Positions 16,512-24,971 of a stretch of 64,000 nucleotides of DNA are shown in pieces. Source of the DNA: JBHELB01 sp041859045 (GTDB lineage Bacteria; Hydrogenedentota; Hydrogenedentia; Hydrogenedentales; SLHB01); the NCBI GenBank assembly GCA_041859045.1, contig JBHELB010000057.1, positions 248,001 to 312,000 of the forward strand, in the 5' to 3' direction. The notes beneath the pieces are model-generated. The model had not been told where the DNA came from. It made no database searches and was given only the letters and a program-made list of their open reading frames with translations. The position numbers and the translations under genes were made by a program. Numbering within the stretch: the stretch's first letter is position 1; every line of letters begins with the position of its first letter.

Positions 16512-16862
16512 GTGTTTACAGTCCTTTCTATCTGGTTCCCGGATGAATAGGCAGAGTATAGCGGGTGAACGAGGGAGTTCCAAGAACGCGGTGAGGAAAT
16601 GAGACAATCGGTGAGTACAAGCAAGGCGCGTCGCCACTATGCAGTGGGACGCGCCTCGAACTTTGGCAGCCGGCCGGGTATCGCCGCAGGGCGAGGGGCA
16701 GGGCCGCCGACTCCTTGCTTCGCCAGCCATCCGGCGAAGGCATCGGACCATTTTCCCGTCACTCGTTGCTCGCGCGAACGAGCGGCATCCTGGGTTGTAC
16801 CACGAAAACGGCAATAACGCAAATCTGTCGTGTAACTTATTCTTGTAAAATGAGTTAAGCGA
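16512..16862. other. 351-base non-coding, hairpin-rich region upstream of nagB
   Basis: No convincing gene is seen here. It holds three strong hairpins: arms GGCGCGTC 16625-16632 and GACGCGCC 16648-16655 extended by CCAC/GTGG; arms CTTCGCC 16718-16724 and GGCGAAG 16733-16739, with outer CCGA/TCGG at 16707-16710 and 16743-16746; and GCTCG 16768-16772 with CGAGC 16779-16783. The last competes with CTCGTT 16762-16767 / AACGAG 16777-16782. It may be the 5' leader of nagB or an RNA gene. It matches none of the riboswitch consensus sequences I know. Confidence 0.5.
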
Positions 16863-17996
16863 CTATGCTTTTCGGGTGGGGCGCATCAGATGGACGGTGA
16901 ACGTGGTACCGATGCCGGGCTCGCTGTGAGTATCCACGTCACCTTGGTATAGCGCAGCGACTTTCTTGACGGTGGAGAGGCCCAGGCCACTGCCGAGAAT
17001 GTTTCGGGTCTTCTCGTTCTTCACTCGATAGAAATCGGAGAAGAGACGCGAGGATTCATCGGAGGTCATGCCGATGCCGGTATCGGAAACGGCGATACGC
17101 ACTTCGCTCCCGGTGTCTTCAAGGCGCACGTCGACCCGTCCGCCGTCTCGATTGTATTTGACCGCGTTGGTGACGAGATTGTTGAAGATGATGTCGATTT
17201 CACCGCGATCACAGGCAAGCACAATGGGGGCGGCTGCGTGAAGCTCCAACGTGATACCCCTTGGATCGGCTTCCGGAAGGACGGATTCGATGGCGGTCTG
17301 CGCGGCTTCGCGGAGATCGACTTCGGCGATCTCTCGTTTCTTCAAGCCGGACTCGATACGCGTGAGGTCTAGGAGGTCATTGATCATTTTGCGCATATAG
17401 TTCGTACGCGTGATGCAGCGCCGAATGATGTCCTCTTCCGTGACCGGGTCTTGCGGGATGCTGCGGTCGGCCAAGACATTCAGGTAGCCTTCGACGGCGT
17501 TAAGAGGCGCCTTGAGTTCATGCGCAAGCACGGAGAGGAACTGAAAGCGGACTTGGTGCTTCTCCTGCGCAAGTTTGCGGGCGTGACGCGCCAGGAGGAG
17601 GTGCTCCGCCGCTTTCTGGATAACGCTCTTCAACTCCGCCGGAGTGAACGGTTTCGGCAAGTAGTCGTATGAGCCCATCTTGGTGACGCGGACGGCGGTT
17701 TCAATCGTGGCATAGGCAGTGATCATGATGACGAGCGTGTCGAGCTTCATTGCCGCGACGCGATCGAGCACCTCGAGCCCACTGATGCCGGGGAGTTTGT
17801 GATCGAGCAACAAGATATCGGGAGCGGCCCCCTCGATCATCGAGAGGGCCTGCTCTCCGGTCTCCGCTTGCGAGACGTCAAAGCCGGCTTCACACCCGGC
17901 CTCGCGTACGACCACGACGAAATCCCGCAATGCGCGCGCCACGCCCGCGCGCATGCCCAGTTCGTCGTCGCACACGAGTACCGTGAGCCGTTCCAT
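16863..17996 (-). CDS. Receiver-histidine kinase hybrid (REC-HisKA-HATPase)
   Basis: A soluble 377-residue signalling protein. Residues 1-125 are a CheY-like receiver: acid pocket CDDE, phospho-Asp in ILLLDHKLPG, ITAYA with the switch residue and the Lys in YLPKPF. A HisKA dimerisation domain follows with FLSVLAHELKAPLNAVEGYL (phospho-His about residue 160), then a HATPase_c domain with NLVTNAVKYN, DTGIGM and GSGLGLSTVKK. There is no sensor or membrane segment, so it must be driven by phosphorylation of its own receiver or by a partner. It is the last gene behind the hydrogenase-like kinase and lone receiver, so it probably sits in the same phosphorelay. Confidence 0.88.
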   Translation of the reverse strand: MERLTVLVCDDELGMRAGVARALRDFVVVVREAGCEAGFDVSQAETGEQALSMIEGAAPDILLLDHKLPGISGLEVLDRVAAMKLDTLVIMITAYATIETAVRVTKMGSYDYLPKPFTPAELKSVIQKAAEHLLLARHARKLAQEKHQVRFQFLSVLAHELKAPLNAVEGYLNVLADRSIPQDPVTEEDIIRRCITRTNYMRKMINDLLDLTRIESGLKKREIAEVDLREAAQTAIESVLPEADPRGITLELHAAAPIVLACDRGEIDIIFNNLVTNAVKYNRDGGRVDVRLEDTGSEVRIAVSDTGIGMTSDESSRLFSDFYRVKNEKTRNILGSGLGLSTVKKVAALYQGDVDTHSEPGIGTTFTVHLMRPTRKA

Positions 17997-18048
17997 GCTT
18001 CCCGTCCCCCTTGAGGGGCCGCGCCGCGGCCCTCACGCCAGGCAGTCG

Positions 18049-18459
18049 TTAGTCTTGGAGCAGCCGATCGATTTCGCGCTTCAGTTGCTCGAATCGAATC
18101 GGCTTCGACAGCAAGACGTCCGCTTTGACCCAGGCACGCTCTTCCTCGGTCGAAGCGTCAAAGTCGATCCCCGTTTCACTCGCGACGCCGGTCACCATAA
18201 TCACCGGCAGATCCGGCCATTTCTTCTTCAGAAAATAGCAGAGTGAAAACCCGGCGTCGACATATTCGATCATGAGATCCACGATCGCGATATCCGGCCG
18301 CCCTTTGTTCATCAACGCCTTCGCCTGCTCTGCAGTCGCCGCCTCAATGACCTTGAAGCCGGAGGCCTCAAGCTGAAGACGCTGCTGATAGAGAAAGTCG
18401 CTGTCGTCGTCCACCACGAGTACCGTTCGTTGCATCTGCTCTACTTCCTTCGTCTGCAT
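18049..18459 (-). CDS. Single-domain response regulator
   Basis: 136 residues, CheY-like only. The acidic pair is in VLVVDDDSDF, the phospho-accepting Asp is in IAIVDLMIEY (about residue 57), the switch Thr is in VIMVTGVAS and the conserved Lys is in LLSKPIRF. No output domain is present. I chose ATG 18459, which has AAAGGAG just upstream. It is placed between the hydrogenase-like histidine kinase and the REC-kinase hybrid, so it is the natural phosphate shuttle between them. A DxMxE-type loop after the phospho-Asp (DLMIEYVDAG) is characteristic of receivers near CheY-like shuttles, but I would not push that. Confidence 0.88.
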   Translation of the reverse strand: MQTKEVEQMQRTVLVVDDDSDFLYQQRLQLEASGFKVIEAATAEQAKALMNKGRPDIAIVDLMIEYVDAGFSLCYFLKKKWPDLPVIMVTGVASETGIDFDASTEEERAWVKADVLLSKPIRFEQLKREIDRLLQD

Positions 18460-18505
18460 TCCGCTCCTTTATTACGTCGGCCCGCACGGGCCGTTGGGTA
18501 ACGCA

Positions 18506-20527
18506 CTATTCGGACACGCCCGCCTGCACCCCGGATTTGGGCAGGGTGACGGTAAAGGTCGTGCCTGTTGGGCCCTGTTCCGGGTCCGTGTTTGTGGTCA
18601 ACTGAATCGTGCCACGATGCATCTTCACAATGCCATAGGTGATTGCCAAACCAAGCCCCGTCCCCTTTCCCACTTCTTTGGTCGTGAAAAAGGGATCGAA
18701 AACCTTGGACGCAAACTCTTTCGGCACTCCGGTGCCGGTGTCGCTCACGATCAACACGATCTCATGGTCCGTTTCCCGGGTGCGAAGGGTGAGTTGCCCC
18801 CCGTTCGGCATCGCGGCATACGCGTTGCTCATGAGATTGGTGAGCACCTGCAATATCTGATCGCAATCAAGGTCCGCATGGCCGTCCTGAATCTCGTGCT
18901 GGATGGCGAGTGTGATGTTTGACGGCGCCGGGTTCAAGCGCACGGCGTTCGCCAACAGCTCACGCACGTCCGCAGGCTCGAGGTCCACTTTGTTTTGACG
19001 CGCAAAGTGGAGCAGATCGGAAACGATTCGCTTGCAGCGCTCCGCCTGCTCGCTGATCATGTTGAGGTCTTCGTTCAGACCACTATCGCCGCGTCGTTGG
19101 GACTCTTCGAGCAACAGATGCGCATACATCAGCACGACGCCGAGCGGATTGTTCAGCTCGTGCGCAATGCCCGCGGCGAGTTGCCCCATGCTCGCGAGCT
19201 TCTCGGAGTGCAACAGCGCCTCTTGCGTTTCGGCCAAACGCCCATTGGATACCGCCAGGTCTTGCACCGTGCTGCGCAGCTTTTCAATAGTAAACGGCAG
19301 GCACATTTCCGGCTCGGCAAGTTCCTTGTAAATCGCGATAGCGTGCTCGCGGCACGTATCGTAACCGCATGCGCCGCAATTGAGTTCATCCTCGGGACGC
19401 AGCTTGTTCATCCGGGCCATAATCTTCGCCAAGTCGCCGAACGACGGAACCGGGATGCGTCGATCCAGCGACGTGAACCCGCGATTCAGGTCAAGGTTCG
19501 AGTAGGTCTCCATGTGGTCCCACCACTTCACCTTGTCCAGCGCAGCTACCCGGCGACGAGCGTATTGACTCACGCGGCCACGCCGCACGAACAGCGAAGC
19601 CTGCGTGGTCATGCCCGCGCCCATGATGCAGCCGTTGCAGCACAGGACCTCTAGAAGGCGCACGGGCAGCGACTCGTCTTCGAATTCCTCGATTGCCTGC
19701 ACGAAGGCTGTGTGCCCTTCAATCGCCACGACCTCGGCGGACAACAGGTCTTCCTCAATGGAAGAAGCCTGAAGCAGTCCACGCGTCAGCGGAAACAATG
19801 CGCCATAGCTGCCGTGGGGCGGGTCAAACTCGCTCGGGGCGGCTTGGTCCGAGGTCAAACCACGCTCGGCGAACATGCGGCGTAGTTCTACAAACGTCAA
19901 CGCGGCATCGACCTCGCGCGGCAGGGCAGGATGAAGCGCTTCGGCTTTCTTGGCAATGCACGGTCCAATAAAGACGACTTTGGTATCGGGACCATGAACC
20001 GCGTGAATCACACGTGCGGTCGCCACCATCGGCGACACCATCGGTGCAAGCGATGGAATAAGCCCAGGGTGATATCGCTCGACATAGCCCACAATCGCCG
20101 GGCATGTCGTGGCGATATAGCGGGCCTTGGAGTCTGTCTCAAGTAATCGGCGATAGCGCGCCGCGACCAAGTCCGCGCCAAACGAAACCTCGTGCACATA
20201 AGCGAATCCAATCGTGCGCAACAGCCCCACGAGACGTCCATATTCATACGACGAAAATTCCGCGGGGAAACTCGGCGCAAGGCATGCCGCCACCGGCGTT
20301 CCGCTCTGAAGCAGGGCCAGCACATCCTCAATGGAACTATGCACTTCTTTGGCATGTTGACTGCACACGCGCACGCAGTTACCGCAGGCGATGCAACGGT
20401 CCGCGAGGATTAGCGCCTGGCCTTCGGCGATGCGGATGGCCTTCGCCGGGCAATCGCGCACGCAGGTATAGCATACCCGGCACTCCTTGCTCGTCGTGAC
20501 CAGCTCTATGTGCTTCTCGGCCTTCAC
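18506..20527 (-). CDS. [FeFe]-hydrogenase-like sensor histidine kinase
   Basis: A cytoplasmic fusion of about 673 residues. Order: two [4Fe-4S] ferredoxin motifs (CRVCYTCVRDCP, CIACGNCVRVC); an H-cluster-type domain with ATTCPAIVGYVE, IGPCIAKKAE and LCCNGCIMGAGM; a further Cys-rich FeS motif (NCGACGYDTCREHA...CLPF); then HisKA (GQLAAGIAHELNNPLG, phospho-His) and HATPase_c (NLMSNAYAAMP, SDTGTGVP, GTGLGLAITYGIV). Sensory [FeFe]-hydrogenases of this kind are thought to report H2 or redox state. It starts at GTG 20527 (GAGGA upstream), 84 bases after hydA. It probably phosphorylates the receiver encoded next. Ligand and target are inferred. Confidence 0.9.
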   Translation of the reverse strand: MKAEKHIELVTTSKECRVCYTCVRDCPAKAIRIAEGQALILADRCIACGNCVRVCSQHAKEVHSSIEDVLALLQSGTPVAACLAPSFPAEFSSYEYGRLVGLLRTIGFAYVHEVSFGADLVAARYRRLLETDSKARYIATTCPAIVGYVERYHPGLIPSLAPMVSPMVATARVIHAVHGPDTKVVFIGPCIAKKAEALHPALPREVDAALTFVELRRMFAERGLTSDQAAPSEFDPPHGSYGALFPLTRGLLQASSIEEDLLSAEVVAIEGHTAFVQAIEEFEDESLPVRLLEVLCCNGCIMGAGMTTQASLFVRRGRVSQYARRRVAALDKVKWWDHMETYSNLDLNRGFTSLDRRIPVPSFGDLAKIMARMNKLRPEDELNCGACGYDTCREHAIAIYKELAEPEMCLPFTIEKLRSTVQDLAVSNGRLAETQEALLHSEKLASMGQLAAGIAHELNNPLGVVLMYAHLLLEESQRRGDSGLNEDLNMISEQAERCKRIVSDLLHFARQNKVDLEPADVRELLANAVRLNPAPSNITLAIQHEIQDGHADLDCDQILQVLTNLMSNAYAAMPNGGQLTLRTRETDHEIVLIVSDTGTGVPKEFASKVFDPFFTTKEVGKGTGLGLAITYGIVKMHRGTIQLTTNTDPEQGPTGTTFTVTLPKSGVQAGVSE

Positions 20528-20611
20528 CCATCGTTCCTCGGCGCATGGTGCGCGTACGGAGCATTGGCCGCGGCGGGAACGAACAGCTCGATCCCGCCGC
20601 ATGCCGTCAGA

Positions 20612-22333
20612 CTATAGCAACACTTCCCGCTTCGCGTAATGCGTGTGCAGAAGGTGGTGGCTCTTCTCGCCCAAGGGTTCGCCCAAGAACTCCTTGTAGA
20701 GCCGCTGAATGGAGGTGTTCGAGTGCGAAGTGCGCACAGGCTCGTCGCGGTCGATCGCGTACAGCGCCTGCATGCGCTCGCGGACGGCGTCCATGTCGGT
20801 CGAATACGGCTGTCCGCCGCCGTTGATGCACCCGCCCGGGCAGGTCATCACTTCGATGAAGTGGACCTCGCGGCGGCCTTCGCGCACTTCCTTCAAGAGC
20901 GCGTTGGCGTTTCCGAGTCCGCTCACCACGGCGACTTTCACCTCGAGTCCATCCACGTTCACCGCCGCCTCTTTCACGCCGGTGAGCCCGCGAACGGCCT
21001 CAACCTTGAGGTTCTCGAGTTCGCGGCCGGTGATCATGTGATGCGCGGTGCGAATGGCGGCTTCCATCACGCCGCCCGAGGCGCCGAAAATCTTGCCCGC
21101 GGTGCTGCGCTCGCCGAAGGGCGTATCCGCCCCTTCCGGCTGCAACGACGCGAACTGAATCCCGCGCATGCGGATGAAGCGAGCCAATTCGCGCGTCGTC
21201 AACACCGCATCCACGTCCGCGACATTTTCATGCAGCATTTCCGGGCGGCGCGCCTCGAACTTCTTGGCCGTGCAGGGCATGATCGACACGCAGAAGATGT
21301 TCTCCGGATCGATTCCCTCGCGCTCGGCGAAGTAACTCTTGATGATCGCGCCCAGCATCTGCTGCGGGCTCTTGCAGGTGCTCAGGTTCGGCATGAAATC
21401 GGGGTGGAATTCTTCCACGTACTTGATCCAGCCGGGCGAACAACTCGTCATCATCGGCAACGCCCCGCCGTTCTTCACGCGGTGCACGAACTCCGACGCT
21501 TCTTCCATGATGGTCAGGTCAGCGCTGAAGCTGGTATCGAATACTTTATCGAATCCCAACTGGCGCAAGGCGGCATTGAGAAGTCCGTTCGTATCCAAGC
21601 CCGGTTTCAAGCCGAATTCCTCGCCGATCGTCACGGAAACGGCCGGAGCATGCTGAACCACCACGATCTTTTTCGGGTCTTTCAACGCATTGACAACCGC
21701 TTTGAGGGCGCTCTGTTCGCGTAGCGCGCCCGTGGGGCACGCGACAATGCACTGACCGCAGTTGATGCAGCTCGAAACGTTCAAGCCCTCGTCAAACGCC
21801 GTACCAATATGCGTCTGGCTGCCGCGGCCCACGAAGTCGATCGCGGAAACGCCTTGAACCTCTTCGCAGACGCGCACGCACTTGCCGCAGAGCACGCACT
21901 TCGCGGGATCGCGGACGATCGACGGGCTGGAAAGGTCTTCTTTGACCGCCGTCTTTGTGCCGGCATAGCGGCGCTGGCGCACGCCGAGTTCCGACGCCAG
22001 CGATTGCAGGTCGCACTGATTGTTGCGCACGCAGTACAAGCAGTCATCGGGGTGATTCGACAGCAGCAGCTCGATGATGGTCTTCCGGGCCAGAATCGCG
22101 CGGGGCGAGTGGCTCTCGACTTTCATTCCGTCGCTCACCGGGCACGAGCAACTCGGCACGAGACCGGGGCGTCCCTCCACTTCCACGACGCACATACGGC
22201 ACGCGCCGCTGGGCAGCAGGCCTTCCATATGGCACAAGGTCGGCACGTCGATACCGGCCCGACGCATCACTGTCAGCAGGGTTTCCCCGGGCTTCGCTTT
22301 GACCGGCCGTTTGTTGACTTCAATCGTGATCAT
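20612..22333 (-). CDS. hydA: NAD(P)H-linked [FeFe]-hydrogenase catalytic subunit (HydA/HndD type)
   Basis: Catalytic subunit that makes or consumes H2. Domains in order: plant-type [2Fe-2S] (residues about 34-66, CHMEGLLPSGACRMC), a His-ligated [4Fe-4S] (HPDDCLYCVRNNQC), two [4Fe-4S] clusters (CVLCGKCVRVC, CINCGQCIVACP), then the H-cluster domain: TSCSPGW near 297, MPCTAKKFE near 353 and TCPGGCINGGGQP near 496. A small-subunit-like tail follows (RLYKEFLGEPLGEKSHHLLH). ATG 22333 is preferred because AAGGA lies 9 bases upstream; ATG two codons earlier is also possible. With hydB and hydC it should form the trimeric, probably electron-bifurcating complex. Maturases HydEFG are not in this window. 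Confidence 0.93.
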   Translation of the reverse strand: MITIEVNKRPVKAKPGETLLTVMRRAGIDVPTLCHMEGLLPSGACRMCVVEVEGRPGLVPSCSCPVSDGMKVESHSPRAILARKTIIELLLSNHPDDCLYCVRNNQCDLQSLASELGVRQRRYAGTKTAVKEDLSSPSIVRDPAKCVLCGKCVRVCEEVQGVSAIDFVGRGSQTHIGTAFDEGLNVSSCINCGQCIVACPTGALREQSALKAVVNALKDPKKIVVVQHAPAVSVTIGEEFGLKPGLDTNGLLNAALRQLGFDKVFDTSFSADLTIMEEASEFVHRVKNGGALPMMTSCSPGWIKYVEEFHPDFMPNLSTCKSPQQMLGAIIKSYFAEREGIDPENIFCVSIMPCTAKKFEARRPEMLHENVADVDAVLTTRELARFIRMRGIQFASLQPEGADTPFGERSTAGKIFGASGGVMEAAIRTAHHMITGRELENLKVEAVRGLTGVKEAAVNVDGLEVKVAVVSGLGNANALLKEVREGRREVHFIEVMTCPGGCINGGGQPYSTDMDAVRERMQALYAIDRDEPVRTSHSNTSIQRLYKEFLGEPLGEKSHHLLHTHYAKREVLL

Positions 22334-22375
22334 CTTCATTTATCCTTCACTGCGCGTTGTCCGGCGCGGTTATGG

Positions 22376-24484
22376 TTACTTACTGCGGAACAACGTGCGG
22401 CCACGGTTCCAGCCGTTGAACACACTGGCAGCGAACACGCCCTGTACCGAGCCGCCTTCTTCCGCTTGCGTCTCCGAAGCAGGAACCGCCAACGAAATCG
22501 CCTTCGTCGGACACGCATCGACACAGGTGGCGCAACCAATGCAACGGTCCGCAACGATGTAGTGCGTACGCCGCGCCATGCCCACGATGGCCCCTTCGGC
22601 CGGACAACGCGACGCGCACAGACCGCAGCCGTCGCAGATCTCGGGGTCGATCTGGAACGTGCGCAGTTCCTGGCACACGCCGGAAGGACAACGCCGCTCG
22701 TAAATATGCGCCTCGTATTCGTCACGGAACCAACGCAACGTGCTCAAGATGGGATTGGGAGCCGTCTGCCCCAACCCGCACAGGCTCGTGTCTTTGATTA
22801 CCCGCGCTAAGCGTTCGAGGTACAGCACGCCCTGGAAACGCTCCAGCGCTTCATTGCCTGTCTCGCCACGGCGGCCCCGCACGATTCGCTGAAGAATCTC
22901 GAGCATGCGGCGCGTCCCCTCGCGACAGGGAATGCACTTGCCGCAACTCTCGCGCTGGATGAACTCCATGAAGTACTTGGCCACGTCGACCATGCAGTTC
23001 GTGTCGTCCATCACCACCAGACCGCCGGAGCCCATCATCGCGCCCACGGTCTTAAGGGTCTCATAGTCCACTTTAATGTCGAGGTGCTGCGTCGGAATAC
23101 AGCCGCCCGACGGACCGCCGATTTGAACCGCCTTGTACTGACGTCCATCGGGAATGCCGCCGCCGATATCGAACACGACTTGGCGAATCGTGGTGCCCAT
23201 CGCGACTTCGACGAGTCCCGTCCGGCTGACTTTGCCGCTCAGCGCAAACACTTTGGTGCCCTTGCTGGTCTCGGTGCCAATCGAAGCGAACCAGTCCGCG
23301 CCGCGCAGGAGGATCGACGGCACGTTGGCGAAGGTCTCAACGTTGTTGAGCACGGTTGGCTTCTCGAAAAGCCCCTTCACCGCAGGGAATGGCGGACGCG
23401 GACGCGGCATGCCGCGTTTGCCCTCGATGGAGTTGAGCAGGGCGGTTTCTTCGCCGCAGACGAATGCGCCTGCGCCCTGTTTGATGATGATGTCGAGCGT
23501 AAACCCGCTGTCGAGAATGTTCTCGCCCAGCAGCCCGTATTCTTTGGCCTGTGCGATGGCATCGTGCAGACGGCGAATCGCCAGCGGATACTCGGCGCGA
23601 ATGTAGACATACGCCTTGCTCGCGCCGATCGCGTACGCGCCGATCGCCATGCCTTCGATCAACTGGTGCGGCGAGCCTTCGATCACCGCGCGATCCATGA
23701 ACGCGCCCGGATCGCCTTCGTCCGCGTTGCACACCAGGTATTTCTGATGGCTCTCGGTCTGTTGCGCGAACTTCCACTTCGTGCCGGTGGGGAAACCGCC
23801 GCCCCCACGTCCCCGCAAGCCGCTTTTCTCAACCGACTCGCAGACTTCTTTCGGCGTCATGCCGCGCAGGACGTTCGCCAAGGCCTTGTAACCGCCGAAC
23901 GCCAGATACTCGTCGATGCTCGACGGGTCAATGATACCGCAGTTGGCGAGCACGAAGCGGGTCTGCGGGGCGAAGAAGGGGTGTTCATCCAAAAACGGCA
24001 CGCTGGGCCACGGTTTCAGTGTCTTGCTACGCATCTGTCCCAGCAAACGATCGCTGGGAATCTTCCCGTCAAGCACGGCGTCAAGCAACCCTGTAACAAC
24101 GTCCGCAGTCACGCCCTGGAACGAGACGCGCGTGCGCCCCGGAAGCTGGATATCCACCAGCGGCTCGGCCGAGCATAAGCCTATGCAGCCGACCTCGATG
24201 AGGTCCGCGTCGATGTCTTTTTTCGCCAGGTACTCGCGCACGACGCGCAGCGTCTTTCCCGCGCCCGCGCCCAGTCCGCAGGTCCCCGCGCCGACAAAGA
24301 TCGCCGTCTTAGTAACCTGCTCGCGCCGCAGCTCGGCCATCCGCTGCTGACGCGCCTCACGGCAGGCATCGTTGCTGTGGCAAATGGGGCCTTCCACCAG
24401 GCAGTGAATGAGATCCGGACAAGCCTTTTCCATTCCGTGCCAACATTCAGTGCAACACTGTGCGTCCACAAAACTACTGCTCAT
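22376..24484 (-). CDS. hydB: NuoF-like FMN/NADH subunit of hydrogenase (HydB type)
   Basis: A 702-residue flavoprotein that exchanges electrons with NAD(H). Residues 10-41 form an unusual seven-cysteine segment. A thioredoxin-like [2Fe-2S] region follows (VGAGTCGLGAG...CIGLCSAEP), then the NuoF core with the NADH/FMN motif SGLRGRGGGGFPTGTKW, CNADEGDPGAFMDR, GAGAFVCGEETALLNSIEG, the SLBB region and the [4Fe-4S] motif SCGKCIPCREGTRR. Two C-terminal [4Fe-4S] ferredoxin motifs close it (CDGCGLCASRCP, CIGCATCVDACP). The start at 24484 has GGCGGAG upstream and overlaps hydC by 11 bases. Layout matches HydB/HndC of trimeric [FeFe]-hydrogenases. Confidence 0.92.
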   Translation of the reverse strand: MSSSFVDAQCCTECWHGMEKACPDLIHCLVEGPICHSNDACREARQQRMAELRREQVTKTAIFVGAGTCGLGAGAGKTLRVVREYLAKKDIDADLIEVGCIGLCSAEPLVDIQLPGRTRVSFQGVTADVVTGLLDAVLDGKIPSDRLLGQMRSKTLKPWPSVPFLDEHPFFAPQTRFVLANCGIIDPSSIDEYLAFGGYKALANVLRGMTPKEVCESVEKSGLRGRGGGGFPTGTKWKFAQQTESHQKYLVCNADEGDPGAFMDRAVIEGSPHQLIEGMAIGAYAIGASKAYVYIRAEYPLAIRRLHDAIAQAKEYGLLGENILDSGFTLDIIIKQGAGAFVCGEETALLNSIEGKRGMPRPRPPFPAVKGLFEKPTVLNNVETFANVPSILLRGADWFASIGTETSKGTKVFALSGKVSRTGLVEVAMGTTIRQVVFDIGGGIPDGRQYKAVQIGGPSGGCIPTQHLDIKVDYETLKTVGAMMGSGGLVVMDDTNCMVDVAKYFMEFIQRESCGKCIPCREGTRRMLEILQRIVRGRRGETGNEALERFQGVLYLERLARVIKDTSLCGLGQTAPNPILSTLRWFRDEYEAHIYERRCPSGVCQELRTFQIDPEICDGCGLCASRCPAEGAIVGMARRTHYIVADRCIGCATCVDACPTKAISLAVPASETQAEEGGSVQGVFAASVFNGWNRGRTLFRSK

Positions 24485-24971
24485 CGTTCTCCGCCTCTTC
24501 ACGGTAGGTGTTGATGATTTCACGAACCTTCGCCGGGGTCAGGTTGGCGAAGAACTCCCCATTGATACAGATCACCGGCGCCAAACCGCACGCCCCGATG
24601 CACGCCACCACTTCGAGACTGAACATCCCGTCGCGGGTCGTCTCACCCGCGGCAACGTTCAGTTCCTGACGCAGCGCGTCGAACACCGCGAGCGATCCCT
24701 TGACGTGACAGGCCGTACCGCGACACACCTGCACGTGGTTCCGCCCGAGCGGCTGAAAACGGAATTGGTTGTAGAACGTTGCCACACCGTAAATCTTGCT
24801 CGCGGGCAGGCTCAGATGTTCCCCGATCTGCACGATCGCGCTGCGCGATAGATAGCCGTGGGTGTCTTGCACCTCCTGCATGATGGGGATCAGCGCGTCT
24901 CGCTTGGCCTCGGGATACTTCTCGAGGATCGGGGCGATGTCCGCGACAGGTTCGCTTACTGCATTTGCCAT
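24474..24971 (-). CDS. hydC: NuoE-like [2Fe-2S] subunit of hydrogenase (HydC type)
   Basis: 165 residues, the standard length for the 24-kDa-type thioredoxin-like ferredoxin. A helical N-terminus (ILEKYPEAKRDALIPIMQEVQDTHGYLS) precedes the cluster domain, with the four cysteines in VCRGTACHVKG and ACIGACGLAPVI, and KIYGVATFYNQF between. It passes electrons between the flavin in HydB and the rest of the complex. The start overlaps the end of rex by 16 bases, and the end overlaps hydB, so rex, hydC and hydB are translationally coupled. Confidence 0.93.
   Translation of the reverse strand: MANAVSEPVADIAPILEKYPEAKRDALIPIMQEVQDTHGYLSRSAIVQIGEHLSLPASKIYGVATFYNQFRFQPLGRNHVQVCRGTACHVKGSLAVFDALRQELNVAAGETTRDGMFSLEVVACIGACGLAPVICINGEFFANLTPAKVREIINTYREEAENDEQ

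Noticed and set aside
16637..16822. 61-codon open frame on the - strand upstream of nagB
   Set aside because: It reads through the strong hairpins of a structured region and has no ribosome site; a structured RNA explains the bases better.
21428..21450. HydA L1 motif reads TSCSPGW instead of the textbook TSCCPGW
   Set aside because: At first this looked like a lost H-cluster ligand, but I recall the Ser form as common in HndD/HydA-type NAD(P)-linked enzymes, and all other motif cysteines are intact. An alignment would settle it.
20639..21724. Long open frame on the + strand opposite hydA
   Set aside because: A shadow of the high-GC coding strand; the - strand shows all hydrogenase motifs, while this frame shows none.
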